Under the pieces are notes generated by a model. It saw nothing but the letters and a program-made list of their open reading frames with translations. It had not been told where the DNA came from and did no database searches. Both the position numbers and the translations under genes were made by a program. From Ciona intestinalis (lineage: Eukaryota > Chordata > Ascidiacea > Phlebobranchia > Cionidae), in NCBI RefSeq assembly GCF_000224145.3, contig NC_020173.2, positions 2,069,494-2,133,493 of the forward strand: a DNA stretch of 64,000 nucleotides, written 5' to 3'. Positions 49,001-61,077 of the stretch are shown one piece after another (within the stretch, counting starts at the first letter, position 1; each line of letters begins with the position of its first letter).

Positions 49001-52000
49001 AAAACATTAAATCCTCTACCAATTTATGTTTAAAAAAAACATGTTTTTTTCCTTAAGTTGGTAAATTTTGAAGTGTCATACAATTTAGGTCACTACAGAT
49101 GTTTTTGTTAGATCGCTTAATCAAATAAACATGCGTTTAGCTTAGCAAAATTAACAGTTACGTAAGCAGCACACACGCGCTACTTCCTACTGCTTTTCTA
49201 TATCCAGTGGCTGCATATTTATATTATCTCTTCCTGCCTAACATAAAAGAATGACTCACACACCCCTCACTCAGGTTTTATCCGATCAATTGTTGTGGTT
49301 AGCCATTCCAAACCTTGGAAATTGGTAGCGCTTTACTAATGCTTTCATGCATTGCTGGTTAAATTTAATTTTATTATGCAAAGTTTTATTACAAGATACA
49401 TTTAAATTTATTTATGGGTGAAATAAGAATGTTTTTAAATAAACCGAAACTTGCTGTAAATAAATCTGTTTATTAAACATTAGTACAGGATGTGCCAGAC
49501 AAACTTCCTGGCGAGGCTAATTATGATTCTACGTTTCCATTTTAACAATTTATTGTTTGTAAAGTGACATTTTTTTAACAGGCACAATTTTTCAGTGACG
49601 CTCTTTCCAAAACTTTTAATTCATAGCGTGTTTTAACAAACATCGTTATTTTAGGGCGTGTTTTAACAACAGAAGTTTTATTCATAGCGTGTTTTAACAA
49701 CTGTCATTTTGCTATTGATTCCCTTCTCGTTGTTTCAATATTTTTGCTTTCACTTTGGAGACAAAAAATATTTAAAAAATTAAAATGCAGAAGTTTAAAA
49801 AGAAAACTAAGAGCAGATAGTTGTTCAAAACAGTGTTTTTTTTAAATTACAGGACCAGGAGTGGTACTGGGGCAGTGTTACAAGGGAAGAAGTCAATGCC
49901 CAGTTAAGTGATGAACAAGATGGGACGTTTCTTGTCCGAAACTCTGCCAACAGTGATCGCGAGTATACCCTAACATTAAGAAAAGGTATGCACTGTTTTT
50001 ACCACAAATTGGTAAACTGTAAATGTAGGGATTAGGCTTAGGTACAAACGTACAATTGTATGAAGTAATTCTGTTGAGTAAGTAATATTTAAAGGTATTT
50101 TTTGTTGGATAACTCTAATAAAGTCTCACCGAATAGCAGTAGAAATGTTAGATTAAGAATAAAATAACTGTTGTATTTACCAGAGATTCCAATACCAGAA
50201 GTAACAGAATATTGTAATTTTTTTACCATATTGTTTCTTCATTTCTCTATATCAGAATAAACCATTAAATTATCTAAGACCGAAACATGGTGAAATTGTA
50301 ATTACAATGTTGTACATGTTTATCTTCAATTAATTATTAACTCATCTAATTCATCAATCATTATTTAAATGTGCCAAGCAGTTAAAATAGATTTACGGCA
50401 AGTTTAAGATTCATCAAACTAGTTTTATTTTCATTTTATGTTCCACGTAGAACAGGGTTCAGCATATCAATCAATAACTCGGATTACCGAAAAGCGGAAA
50501 AATTTTAACACACACTGACACTGGTCACTGACACAATCCATTGAGAATTTAAGCAACTTATAACAATTTTGTTTACATTAAATACAAAATAAAACATTTT
50601 GTTTATTGTCCTACTTTCATAAAATATTTAGTTTAATCTTATTTTTCCCTCACTTTTTTTTGTTATTAAATATAAATTTCCAAAGCGAAACATAATGCCA
50701 CCTTTTTTTCAAAAATTGGTATGCTATGAACTGCAGGCTCCCCTAGCTTAAACTACAAAAAATCTGATTCTCTATGTCATGAACTCCAGGCACCTATAGC
50801 TTTAATTATGTCTACATTTTTTCCAGGATTTTTTTTAAAAGCTGTATTGTTTTGTGAAACTTTAATGTTACCTTTAGGTCACATTTAAGCATCTATGTCC
50901 ATATACAAATTTTCATTTTTCGTTTGTGTGCACCTTTAAACTACAAAAAATCTGGTGCTATGTATCATATGAACACCAGGCACCTCTAGCTTTAATTAGG
51001 TCTCCATTTTTCCTCAACAGGGGGTAGCAACAAACTTATTCGGATTATGAGTCGAAATGGAATGTACGGTTTTGCAGAGCCGCTTATTTTCAATTCAGTC
51101 ATACAACTTGTGAACCACTATCGAAATGAACCTCTTACAAGATATAACCCTGACCTGGATATAACGCTCAGGTATCCAGCTCCAAAACAGGTGTGTAGAA
51201 TTAAAAAATAGGTTTATTTTTTGTGTTTAACTGCATAAAACCTGGATTTTTGGTCAGTTTCAATGCAAACATAATAGCCTACATGCTTGATGTAATTTTT
51301 ATCTCAAGTGTTTTGGTTTAAAAACTAAAACCATTTTTAGTGATGTCTTTTTTGTGTTGTTTGTTTTCCTATTCTAAGAGCAGGATTCTACAGTTATATT
51401 TAGAGTCGTCTAGTTATATTTAAATGTTTTTTTGAAAGGGAATTGGTTTAGCGCATTAAATTGTAGCAACAGCAGCATATGGCAGGTCAACACAAAAGGT
51501 TAATGTAGTTAAAGCAGACCTGAGATAATAACATTAAAGCATGGTATAGGCTACACTAAATTGTATTCATATCAGTCAGTTAATGCTTCTGTTAAAAACA
51601 CCAAATTTACGTGTAAACCTGTATTGTGTCTCTACTTTTCATNNNNNNNNNNNNNNNNNNNNNNNNNNNNNNNNNNNNNNNNNNNNNNNNNNNNNNNNNN
51701 NNNNNNNNNNNNNNNNNNNNNNNNNNNNNNNNNNNNNNNNNNNNNNNNNNNNNNNNNNNNNNNNNNNNNNNNNNNNNNNNNNNNNNNNNNNNNNNNNNNN
51801 NNNACCATTTGTAGGTTAAGAGTGCTTTAGTTTACAAACTCACTTGGTCTTAGCCGTCTAGTTGTAAAAGTAGCAACTAAATGTGCTGTGTATAAAATGT
51901 CTAGTTTTATATGGTGTAATTACATGCAATGTTTATAGTCCATATATAATATACTTATATATATATATTTATATAATGGTTTTAGACTTTTAGCAACAAA

Positions 52001-55000
52001 TTGTAACTCGAAGAGACAAACAAATTTTTTGCAGCAGTTAAACTTTTGAACAGTGACAATTTTTTATCATATGTTTATTAATATTTTGCGACAAAAATTT
52101 ATAAAAGTATAGGTAATAATTATAGGCTAATGTTGTCTCGCCATATAGCAGACAAAATGTTGATAAATTAAAATAGCGTATTTCAACCATTACTTTATAA
52201 AAGTAAAAAGTAGACCCAGATAGTAATAAATACAGCTGTATTATTACTTTACCAACCGTTTTACCTTTTAACAGTCTATTCATGTTGCCTTTATTTGGGT
52301 TACAATACTTTACACTATTTTATAAGCACTATGAAAATATTGGTAAAGACCAAACAATATGCCTGGCCTGCTCGCCAACAGCATAAATAACAATTTTTTG
52401 TTAACTTGGTTTATTTTCTTAGCAAGCAACAACAGAATTGTCGGACGAATCTAAAGAAGCTTTGTTCCGAGCTTTATTGGAGGACGATAAAACTTTTATC
52501 AAGATTAGCGACGATTACCAAGACATATTTGCAACTTTCAATGCAAGGCAACAGGTTGGTGTGAAATACTTGTCGTATTCTTTAAAACTAACGACAAGTA
52601 CATTTGTTTGTGCATTCATTTCTTTCTAGCTGTACAGTTGTGTATAGCTGATATACTGGTAAAATATAATAAAGTTTTCTTACTGTTTTACCAATGCATT
52701 AATTTTAATGAGTATAACCAGTCAGTGGTCTAAATAATCTTTAAGCGGCTTATCTGGTATAAAGAAAATAAAGAACTTCCTTTATAAAAATTATTTACAT
52801 TATGTATAAAATGTATTTGCAAAATAATTTACATTATATTTACATTATACCTGGACAGCCTGGTATTACTAAAAACTTTTAACTACCATTGTGTATTTCA
52901 GGACATTCAAAACATGAAGACAGCCATTAGTGCGTATGAGGAAACGATATCGATGTTTAAAGAACAATGTTCAACACTAACTACTTACATGGACCAAGCA
53001 CAAGGCAGTCATGAAGAACACAGGTTAAACAATTTTTTTTTTAAATACTACATCATAAGAATCATATGTCCAGTGATTACTTAAGCAATACTGGGTCATG
53101 GTGCAACAGCCACAATTTTTATTTGACACTTTTTTCCACACTTTTTATCCATAGTGTGTTTTAACAAATGTTTTTTTTGCTGTTGATTTCCTTCTATTCA
53201 TTTTTTAAATAACATGGTTTTCGCTATCGTTTTTTTAAAAAATAAATAAATTAAAAATTATGTTATAATGCGTTAAGAATGTCTGATGCTCTGGTTTTAA
53301 GAGGTTTATGGTACTGTGTGATATACACTACAGGGCTTACACCAAACATATTCACTATTACTTTATAAAAATTAAAATCAAAATACATCGCTTATTTAGT
53401 GAAGTATTGTTATTATCATTTCAGGAACAACAGTAAAACTAATTAAAACCAAAAATGTCATCAAAGTGACACAACTAATTGTGCTGGTAGTTTTTTACCT
53501 AAATTTCACAAATTATGGTATATGAAGATATGCTATCACTATTAATGTTTAAATTAAATCTCCTGAATTTTAAAAAGTTTGTCGCTTATTCTATAATCCT
53601 ACTGTAAAGATTATTCAACACAACATTTAACATTTACTCATAAAGTACAAAAGTCATCCGTAACCTTTATTGTTTACATAACTTAGCGATTAGCAAACTA
53701 TTCTGGCATTGACATATAACAGACTTGTACTTTCCCATGGCAAGTTCATGACTCTGCACTAATCCCTTACCTGGACTTTAAGCTGTGTATATTGTGAATA
53801 TAACATGCCATATTCTCTTTTATGCAAATTATAATTTAACGGCTGGTATGAAAAACTGGTATCTGGAACACAAAACATTGAAAACACATTTTTTCTTACC
53901 AGTTGAGCCCTTTAAAGTATTTTTAACACATCATTATTTTAAACCAGGTTAAAGGAAAATTTCCGCCGTATGCAAACGCGACTGTTGTTTATTGTAAACC
54001 AATGTGAGGACCTACGGACACAACTTGGTCAGGAGATCCAAGAGAACAGGGAAAGAGATAGACGGCTTAACAGCATCAAAGCTGATATGTACCAGCTCAA
54101 GAAACTAAGGGACTCCCGGATTTCGTAAGTTTTGAACCTATTTATGTCATTTAATTTTTAATGATTTTCTAAAGCAGTGGTTCTTAAACTTGTTTGTATG
54201 CTTTACCCTTTTAACAAAGATGCTTATCAGATTTACCCCCAATATGTAATATGGCGCTCATTTATTCAAAGCAAAAACAGCCATTTACAGCAGTTTATTT
54301 AATGAGACAGATGCGCTATTTTTTTGGCAACGTGTTGTTCAATGTCTGGTAAAGTACTATAATTGGCACAATTTTTCCTGTCCGATCAACTAATGTGAAT
54401 TTTGATTGGTGGCTTATTTACCCCCCAAATACGAGGGTTTTACCCCTAGTTTAAGAAACGCTGTTCTAAAGTGTCTTGCTTCTCTGTTCTAAAGTGTCTA
54501 CACCCCACAATGGTAGCAACGATCAGACTGCAGTGTAAACTATCTCTTTCTATCCTAAATTTTATTTTTTATTCTTTTTTTTACCCCCAGTCACTTAAAA
54601 GCTATGCGGATCAGTGAAGAAGTGATCAATAACCAGCTACGTATAGATGAGGAAGATGAAAATGAAGGAGTCTATCATCTTCCGGACTCCGTCAACCTCC
54701 GAGAGAAGTATCCCGACCATTGTGTTGAAACCAACTGGTTCTTCCCAAGATATGGCAGGTAGGGGAATCTCACAAAATATTGTCAAGAAAAATGTAAACG
54801 GAACGACAAAAGTACAACTTTTTATACCAAATTAATCGCTAAAAATTATTTACTTTATGTCAGGTAGCAGAAGTAATAGAAAATACTGTTTTTTTTCCTT
54901 TTGGCAATTTATTATTGTACCAACGTTTTGACGTCCTATAGACCTATACATTGTTTTTTAATTAATTCTTTTTTTTGTCGGCGCTGTGACAGTTGGTAGT

Positions 55001-56881
55001 ACGCCTGTCTTGAACCTAGGATGAAATCAGTTACGTTCATTTATATTACTGCACCGACGGTTTGACATGCTATGCATCTTTTTTGTTAATCGCATTTTTT
55101 TAAATTAAAGTGCATCCGTGTACCAAGTATCACCGCCAATGCATAATACATTATATCGCTTCTCTTTACATGTAAGATTAGAGGAACAGACACACAAAGT
55201 GCTTCAGATTTGCCTCTAAGCATGCTCGGTAGCATTAGCGGTAGAACAACTAAAAATACCCGAAAAAGCTGCCGGAACACAATTAAATAATTGCCGGAAA
55301 AAGCTGCCTAAAAAAAAGCAATTAAATAAGTTGAAGAAAAAATCTACCTTAAAACGATTAAAATAGGTGGCGAAAAAAACGATTAATTATATAAGTTTTA
55401 CAAAAATACTGTGTCTTATCGTATATCTAGTGCTTCGAACCCATGTAGCATAAAATATTAACATGTTTTCCACCCACACAGGAGAGAAGCAGACGAGGTT
55501 TTACGCGGAACACCCAACGGTACCTTTCTTATCAGGGAACGTAACGGACCTCCGCCATACGCTTGTTCACTCGTGTAAGTTCAATTTTAATTTTCTCTTA
55601 TCTTTTTTAGGCATTACGATTTTCCAAGCCGTCTAAACACGTTTACTATCCACCGTATATTCTCTTGAGAAAGATACATAGCGATAATTTCTCCAACCCA
55701 GTGGTCACTAATGGGTTGTCTAAATTATCCGCCATAAATAAAAAAATAAAAAAATCCCCAAAAAATAATCACCCACCAAAGAACATGCTTGGTAACTCCT
55801 AACTCGTAAGCTGGCACGTGGTGTATGAAACAAAACACCTGCGTTACTTTAACAAGTGTCGTTTTCCGTTTTCCACGCGAGGATAAAGTTTTCCACGCGA
55901 GGATAAAGTAAGTTACATTCATACATTCATATAAAAAAATTAAAATAAAAAAAATTATTCACTCACAAAGTAACATACTTAGTAATTCGTTTAAGCTGGC
56001 ACAAGGTGTATAAAACAAAACAGAACATCCGTTTTCGACTACGCATGGATATTGCTACATTTATAAGTTACATTCAAACATTCATAAAAAATCCCCAAAA
56101 AATATTTACATACAAAGTAACATACATATAACTCGTAAGCTTGCACTACATTTTTTCATTTATATATTTTCAGACAACAAATTTCCGATACTAACGCGTT
56201 TACTATCCACCGTTTGAAATTGATTAATCGAACGTACATAGCTTAATGTTTGCACTTGAATGGTCCATACAAATACCGTTTTGATTTTGAATTCCTAAAT
56301 TTACGATATCCTTTCATTTATGTGTACGTTTTTCATCAAACACAATCGTTTTAAACTATATTAAGATCGAACATACGGCTGGAATGAACAGACTACGGTT
56401 TCTATGTTTCCCAGCAATAGCACCAACAAATATTAAAAAATGTCAATTAACTTTTATAGTTTGCATTTACCATGTATGTTATACCTCGAATAGCATTTTT
56501 GTAAAAAGGTTTAAAAAAATATTTATTATTTTTAAAAATGTACAAGGTTTCGTACTGTAATATTCATTTTTTTAATGCTAGATAAAGAGAGCCGCAAGAA
56601 TTTTTAAATATTTAAAAAAAATTTATGATTATTAAAAATTTTATACTAAATAAAACATTAGTATTAGCAATTAACCTTCTGCTCTCCACAGTGCCAATGG
56701 AAAGGTACACCACTGTCTTATCGAGCAAACCGATGATGGTTACGGTTTTGCAGAACCGTTTAATCTGCACCTGACACTAAGCGATCTAGTGTTACACTAC
56801 GCACATAATTCACTCATCCCGCATAACGAAACACTGGACACCAAACTGAGCATACCGGTTGGCTGCGTCCATAGGAGATGA
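46003..56881 (+). CDS. PIK3R: PI3-kinase class IA regulatory subunit, p85-type without BH domain
   Basis: Twelve exons: 46003-46045, 46528-46640, 47417-47601, 48445-48565, 49853-49985, 51021-51190, 52423-52554, 52902-53023, 53948-54124, 54591-54758, 55482-55574 and 56692-56881. The total is 1647 nt, 548 residues. An SH3 domain occupies about residues 15-85 ([31 protein letters not shown]). A Pro-rich linker ([15 protein letters not shown]) follows. nSH2 is about 155-260 ([37 protein letters not shown]). A coiled-coil iSH2 spans about 260-440. cSH2 runs to the end ([24 protein letters not shown]). It binds phosphotyrosine motifs and p110. The acceptor of exon 3 (CTGACAAG) is poor, so the SH3 join is less certain. 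The RhoGAP/BH region found between SH3 and nSH2 of vertebrate p85 is absent. Confidence 0.93.
46141..46232 (+). repeat. GGTTAG-like degenerate repeat, PIK3R intron 1
   Basis: GGTTGGTGGTTAGGGGTTGATGGTTAGGGGGTTAG and a further TTAGGGGTTGGTGGTTAG resemble degenerate telomeric TTAGGG units and are rich in G runs. Confidence 0.75.
47980..48432 (+). repeat. About 60-bp minisatellite ending at the PIK3R exon 4 acceptor
   Basis: About seven diverged units of the form TCCTTTTTCTGGTTATCAC, TTTTCGCAAATCTTAACA, then TAAATATC. The last unit runs into the TTTTTCACCAG acceptor of exon 4. Confidence 0.88.
49575..49740. repeat. GTGTTTTAACAA dispersed repeat, PIK3R intron 4
   Basis: AGCGTGTTTTAACAA occurs three times, followed by GCTATTGATTCCCTTCT. 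A related TAGTGTGTTTTAACAA with GCTGTTGATTTCCTTCT occurs at about 53140-53210 in a later intron. Confidence 0.7.
50725..51018. repeat. Two-copy direct repeat, PIK3R intron 5
   Basis: AAACTACAAAAAATCTG, GAACTCCAGGCACCT and TAGCTTTAATTA followed by a T-rich tract occur near 50750 and again near 50938. The second copy supplies the T-rich tract of the exon 6 acceptor. Confidence 0.75.
51643..51803. other. Assembly gap (161 N), PIK3R intron 6
   Basis: A run of N between 51642 and 51804. No coding phase is lost between exons 6 and 7. Confidence 0.95.
55690..55930 (+). mobile_element. 5'-truncated SINE, PIK3R last intron
   Basis: Starts near AACCCAGTGGTCACTAATGGG, then CATAAATAAAAAAATAAAAAA and the tail AAGCTGGCACGTGGTGTATG to TTACATTCATACATTCATA. 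TTTTCCACGCGAGGATAAAG is doubled at its 3' end. Confidence 0.8.
55935..56160 (+). mobile_element. Two partial SINE tails, PIK3R last intron
   Basis: ATTATTCACTCACAAAGTAACATAC... ends near TTACATTCAAACATTCAT, followed by a second start at AAAAAATCCCCAAAAAATATTTAC. Both are degraded. Confidence 0.65.
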
Positions 56882-58450
56882 CACATACCGGAATGAACCG
56901 GTTTTAAGAGGTTAGACAAAATGTATAGCATTAGCGAGTAAATGTATTTTAACAACCACAAAGTTGCATACATGGTAACACGTGAACGGGCACGAGGTGT
57001 GTGAAATACGACACTCGTTATAGAACTGCCCTTGCCCCGCCACGCGAGGATAGAAAAAGTTGCTTTCATTCATTCAATCATTTAACGCCGCGAAAAAAGT
57101 AGTAAGCGCGACTGCTTAAGCCAAAAGTTGGTAAGTTCGAAGACCAATAGTGCCTCCATGGAGAACGTGTTCTTCGGCATAACACTTGGCGGCAATTCCT
57201 TCAACCCAGTGGTTCCTTATGAGTTGTCTCACAAATTTACATGTGTGGTAATTTATAAGCGGACACGAAGTGTGTAAAGTCGAACACTCGTGTTATAAAA
57301 ACTATCGTTGCCCCGTCAAGCGAAGATAAATAATTTAAATTCATATTTGTAATATACACTAATAATAATATAAACCAGCGTCCACAATTTCGCCCGTTCT
57401 CTTATTTAGATTTTAAATATATTTCCTAATCGGCCAAATGTCAATAAATCCATGTATTGACTCCCACTGTAAACAGAACTCCACCCCTCCCATGCTACAA
57501 CTTTATTAGCAAATATGTTAGTAACGTTCCAATTAAACTAATTAAGTATTTTGTTTTCAGGCGTGAAAGTTGTGGTGGTTAGGCTTTGTTCCACGATCTT
57601 TTGAAAGTATCCTGACATAATCATGCTCTTATCCCTTACTTTCAAACGATGTGTTCAAAGCTACGCAATGAATTTTAATAGGCCAGTCGTGCGCCAAGTT
57701 TATATCCCGTTCTTCCATCGGATACTTACTATTTGCTCTCCCAATCAAGTTACGATCTGATGCACTTACGTTATGTTCCCTAGCTTCGAAGTCAAATTAC
57801 TCCTCTCATTGTAAACCGGCTGTTTGCACTTCGTACACGTTCGCAGCGCGTGTACGAAGTATATAGCATTGGCTGACAGACCTTTCGCTTATATGCGTTG
57901 GTTGCTGTATCTCCAAAAAAGGCAATGCTTGGCTGTTACGCAATCACCCAAAACACGCTTTTAATGGATCGCTGCTCTTCGGCTGCCTACGCTAATTTTG
58001 GTATCCAAACTGAGTGATACACCAGTCGCCTTTTTCTTGATTCGATTGTATTTTTCCGTCGTTTTCACTTGGTTTTACTCCCGTGCCTTTGAAATTCTTA
58101 ATTCTGTGTTTTTATTATATTTTAATTTCCTCTAACCAGAAGATGTTACCGTCGTAGAGTGTTATAGCCTGACATGTTCTTTTGCCACGCCCTGCAACAT
58201 TTACGATGAGCGCATGTGTCGTCGGCAATTTCTTACGCCTTAAACATTGTGCGCAATACTTAATAATTCTCCGGGCAAACAAATCAATCTGGAGTTACGA
58301 AATGAAAAGTTCTTTCAGTCGAGCCTCAATTTGAATACTAAGATTATTTTTCTTTTTTTTCTAATCACGAAAAACCAGTGATATAACACAATTATTCACG
58401 TAAAAATATTCCTCAAATCTGTGCTATTTTTCCTAAAATTTTATGACCTA
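56882..58450. other. Intergenic region with SINE copies, 3' of PIK3R
   Basis: SINE-derived tails occur at about 56935-57080 and 57100-57335, the latter with a tRNA-like head and the segment CAATTCCTTCAACCCAGTGG. The remainder to 58450 shows no gene. Confidence 0.6.
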
Positions 58451-58640
58451 CAGTAGGGTGGGGGAAGATAGGACACCTTTTCATTCTATTTTCTCGTTCC
58501 AGTTAGTAGTAAACAAAGAACATTCGAAGAATTATAAAACCATACGACTTCCATAAACCGTTGTTTATTGTTTAAAACTTGATCAGGATATTTGAATATT
58601 AGGTGCTAAAGGTGTCCCATCTTCCCCCGCAGTACTATAT
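58451..58640 (-). mobile_element. GGGTGGGG-type MITE, intergenic
   Basis: TACAGTAGGGTGGGGGAAGATAGGACACC at the left and GGTGTCCCATCTTCCCCCGCAGTACTATA at the right. Reverse core. Confidence 0.87.
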
Positions 58641-58995
58641 AATTTGTTTCATAACAAAATGACCTATAATTAAAATCGTGCTTTATCGCGAAAATTTAAA
58701 ACAGTCCATCCGCCATCTTGCTTCCGAAGCTTGCTGTTTTGGCTCGTTTCTTATTCGAATGTCTGTGTAATATTGCAATGCTGATTTTTATTGTTGGTTC
58801 CTGACAAAGGGAAATATGTTTTAATGTAATGTATATCCCAGTAAGCTATTATACGTAAGAAGTGAAAATATATAACGCGCTACAACGATTCTCTGCAACC
58901 TGTTTTCGGCTCTGCTTAAAAATTAAAAAGCTGGTTCATCCATGTTCTGTACGGAATGCAAAAAAAAACAGCAGTGGGTTATCAGTTTCCGGTTT

Positions 58996-59881
58996 TTATG
59001 TTTTCAGATCACATTTTTGGTCATTTTTAACGTTTCGTCCGCTTACAACATTGTTTTGAGGTTCTAGTTTTGGATACAAGCTTTGCACTTGCAGTTTCGC
59101 AGTGTTTTCAGTGTTATTTTCATTCTCATGCTTAAGTTTCGACTGAACAGACGGATCCGCATGTTCGGAAAATACTGCCGCCATCTCTCGCTGCTTGCGC
59201 AATTGGAAATACAGTGCCGCTCCAACCAGCAGAGCAAATACAACAATAAAGAGCACCACACCAGTTGTTACTGCTGTCGTGAGTGCTGGTAGTCCATTCT
59301 GGTTCCTGCAAAACGTATAAAGTAATATTTAAGTTCACAATTCGGCTTGAGAGGTTGTTTAAAGTTCAACCATTTAATTGTGCAATTTACACTCGACGTA
59401 TATATAACTTTTTTAAATAATTAATTTTATAAAGCGCAAAAAATGCGAAACGAAATATAGTAGGATGGGGGAAGATGGGACACTTTTCATCCTATTTTCT
59501 CGTACATTTTGGTAGCAAACAAAAAACATTCAATGAATTATAAAACCTTGTCCTCGCGACTTTCATAGACCAATGTTAATTGTTTAAAATACGATCAGGA
59601 TATTTATATATTTCGTGCTAAAGGTGTCCCATCTTCCCCTACCCCACTATATGCAAAATATGCACATATTGCAATTTTTAATCTTCTGATCCAAGAAACC
59701 AAACGTTAGTTATGTCCTATAGGCTACCATTGTATACTATAAGAACTCCAGTAGGCTATACTATAGTTATATACCTACCTTCTACATATGCGTAATATTT
59801 TCTTTCTTTAACTTACCTGGCCACCGTTGTATCCAATGTGTTTACATCTGTACCTATTCCCAACGCACTTGTTGCATTCAT
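58996..59881 (-). CDS. Small single-pass membrane protein, unrecognised
   Basis: Two exons, minus strand: 59881-59817 and 59305-58996. The total is 375 nt, 124 residues. The start MNATSALG has a possible N-glycosylation site at Asn2. The N-terminal roughly 30 residues are Thr-rich. One strong hydrophobic segment follows (about residues 31-55, TTGVVLFIVVFALLVGAALYF), then a basic stop-transfer QLRKQRE and a polar tail of about 65 residues rich in Asn, Lys and Glu. There is no cleavable signal peptide, so N-out/C-in (type III) topology is inferred from the positive-inside rule. I do not recognise a family. Splice signals (CAG|GTAAGT and TTTGCAG) and phase agree, which supports a real gene. Confidence 0.7.
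59457..59655 (-). mobile_element. GGGTGGGG-type MITE in the intron of the small membrane-protein gene
   Basis: TAGTAGGATGGGGGAAGATG at the left and CATCTTCCCCTACCCCACTA at the right. Reverse core. Confidence 0.87.
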
Positions 59882-61077
59882 GATAACCTAGCCTGTATGA
59901 AAACGTGTGGAAACTGTATCTGCAGCTGTTGTTGCTCCAGGCGTTGGAGCATACAGGTCTAATAGGCAAACGTTTTAGTCGACCTACTCATGAATTATTA
60001 ATGCAATTTCGCAAGCAAAACTTGCTATTGGTTGACGGAAACCGCATAAAATTATGCCCGGTTTTAACTTATACATTTCACTGTATTTGAAATATATGTT
60101 TTGGGTTTTATTGTGGGTTTACAGAGTTCCGTCATTTTCATTTGCAAGCAAAATGTCTTGCACTATAATATTATTATGGTTCGTACAGTACTTTTATGCG
60201 TAACACCATTTATTGTATCATTGCTTTATTTAATTATTTTTATGTGACTGCATAGTTTTAAGCGCTTTAATCGTGTTTATACGTGGAGGTTCGTGAGTTG
60301 GCTTATTCTATAGTTAGGTCGACGGGATTATAAGTATTAAGTACTTTGTCCTGTATCTGCACCGACATCGTGCGGCGTAGCTTATATTCGACGTAACTGT
60401 TAAATATTTTTGGGGACCGTTCTGAGCAAACCCTTTCGTTTTTGTTCGATCGTAACGATTTTAACCTACCAGAAAGTGACTACCAGTACTAAAATAAGTC
60501 TAGCGAGTTTTAGGTACAGTTTGGCATTTATCTATCCTATAAAATCACTGACGATACTTTGCTTGGATGGTAAAGAAATAGACCAAAGCGTGGAACGGCG
60601 GTTTCGCGGCAAGGCTTGATGTGCGTAGCAATCAATAGGAAGTAACCGTATACATTATCTTTTACGTTTAAGTTTAGATGATTGTTTTTATTTTTGATGT
60701 TTATCAAGACAAAGTATAGATCATATGTTGTTAGTTGTATTTAATAACCTACATTAGTGAAACTGTCAATCATCATTTCAGTGTCTGGGTCGTAATGGTG
60801 AACAGATTAAAGAAAGATCGGTAATGCTGTTACATCATGTTCAGTAACCATTGCGCAGTTTATTTCGCAAATAAAGTAAATCTTTAACAAAGTTATTGAA
60901 TGTATTTGACACTTGTCAAATAAACAAACATTGTCAAGTGCTGGGTTTGTCAACTTAAACCAATATACGATCTGAAAGTTTGATGACGTCAGTCTTTATC
61001 GTGCATCAAATCACAATCTTTATTCGTTTCTAAAGCTATACAATATAGTGTTATGTATGTTGCCTGGATCTTTTAAC
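59882..61077. other. Intergenic region before the zinc-finger gene
   Basis: Divergent upstream region of the membrane-protein gene (minus) and the zinc-finger gene (plus). Short chance frames only. It presumably carries both promoters, and 5' non-coding exons cannot be excluded. Confidence 0.5.

Noticed and set aside
53125..53230. Separate mobile element in PIK3R intron 8
   Set aside because: Only a short match to the 49.6-kb GTGTTTTAACAA repeat; no ends or target duplication visible, so noted only under that repeat.
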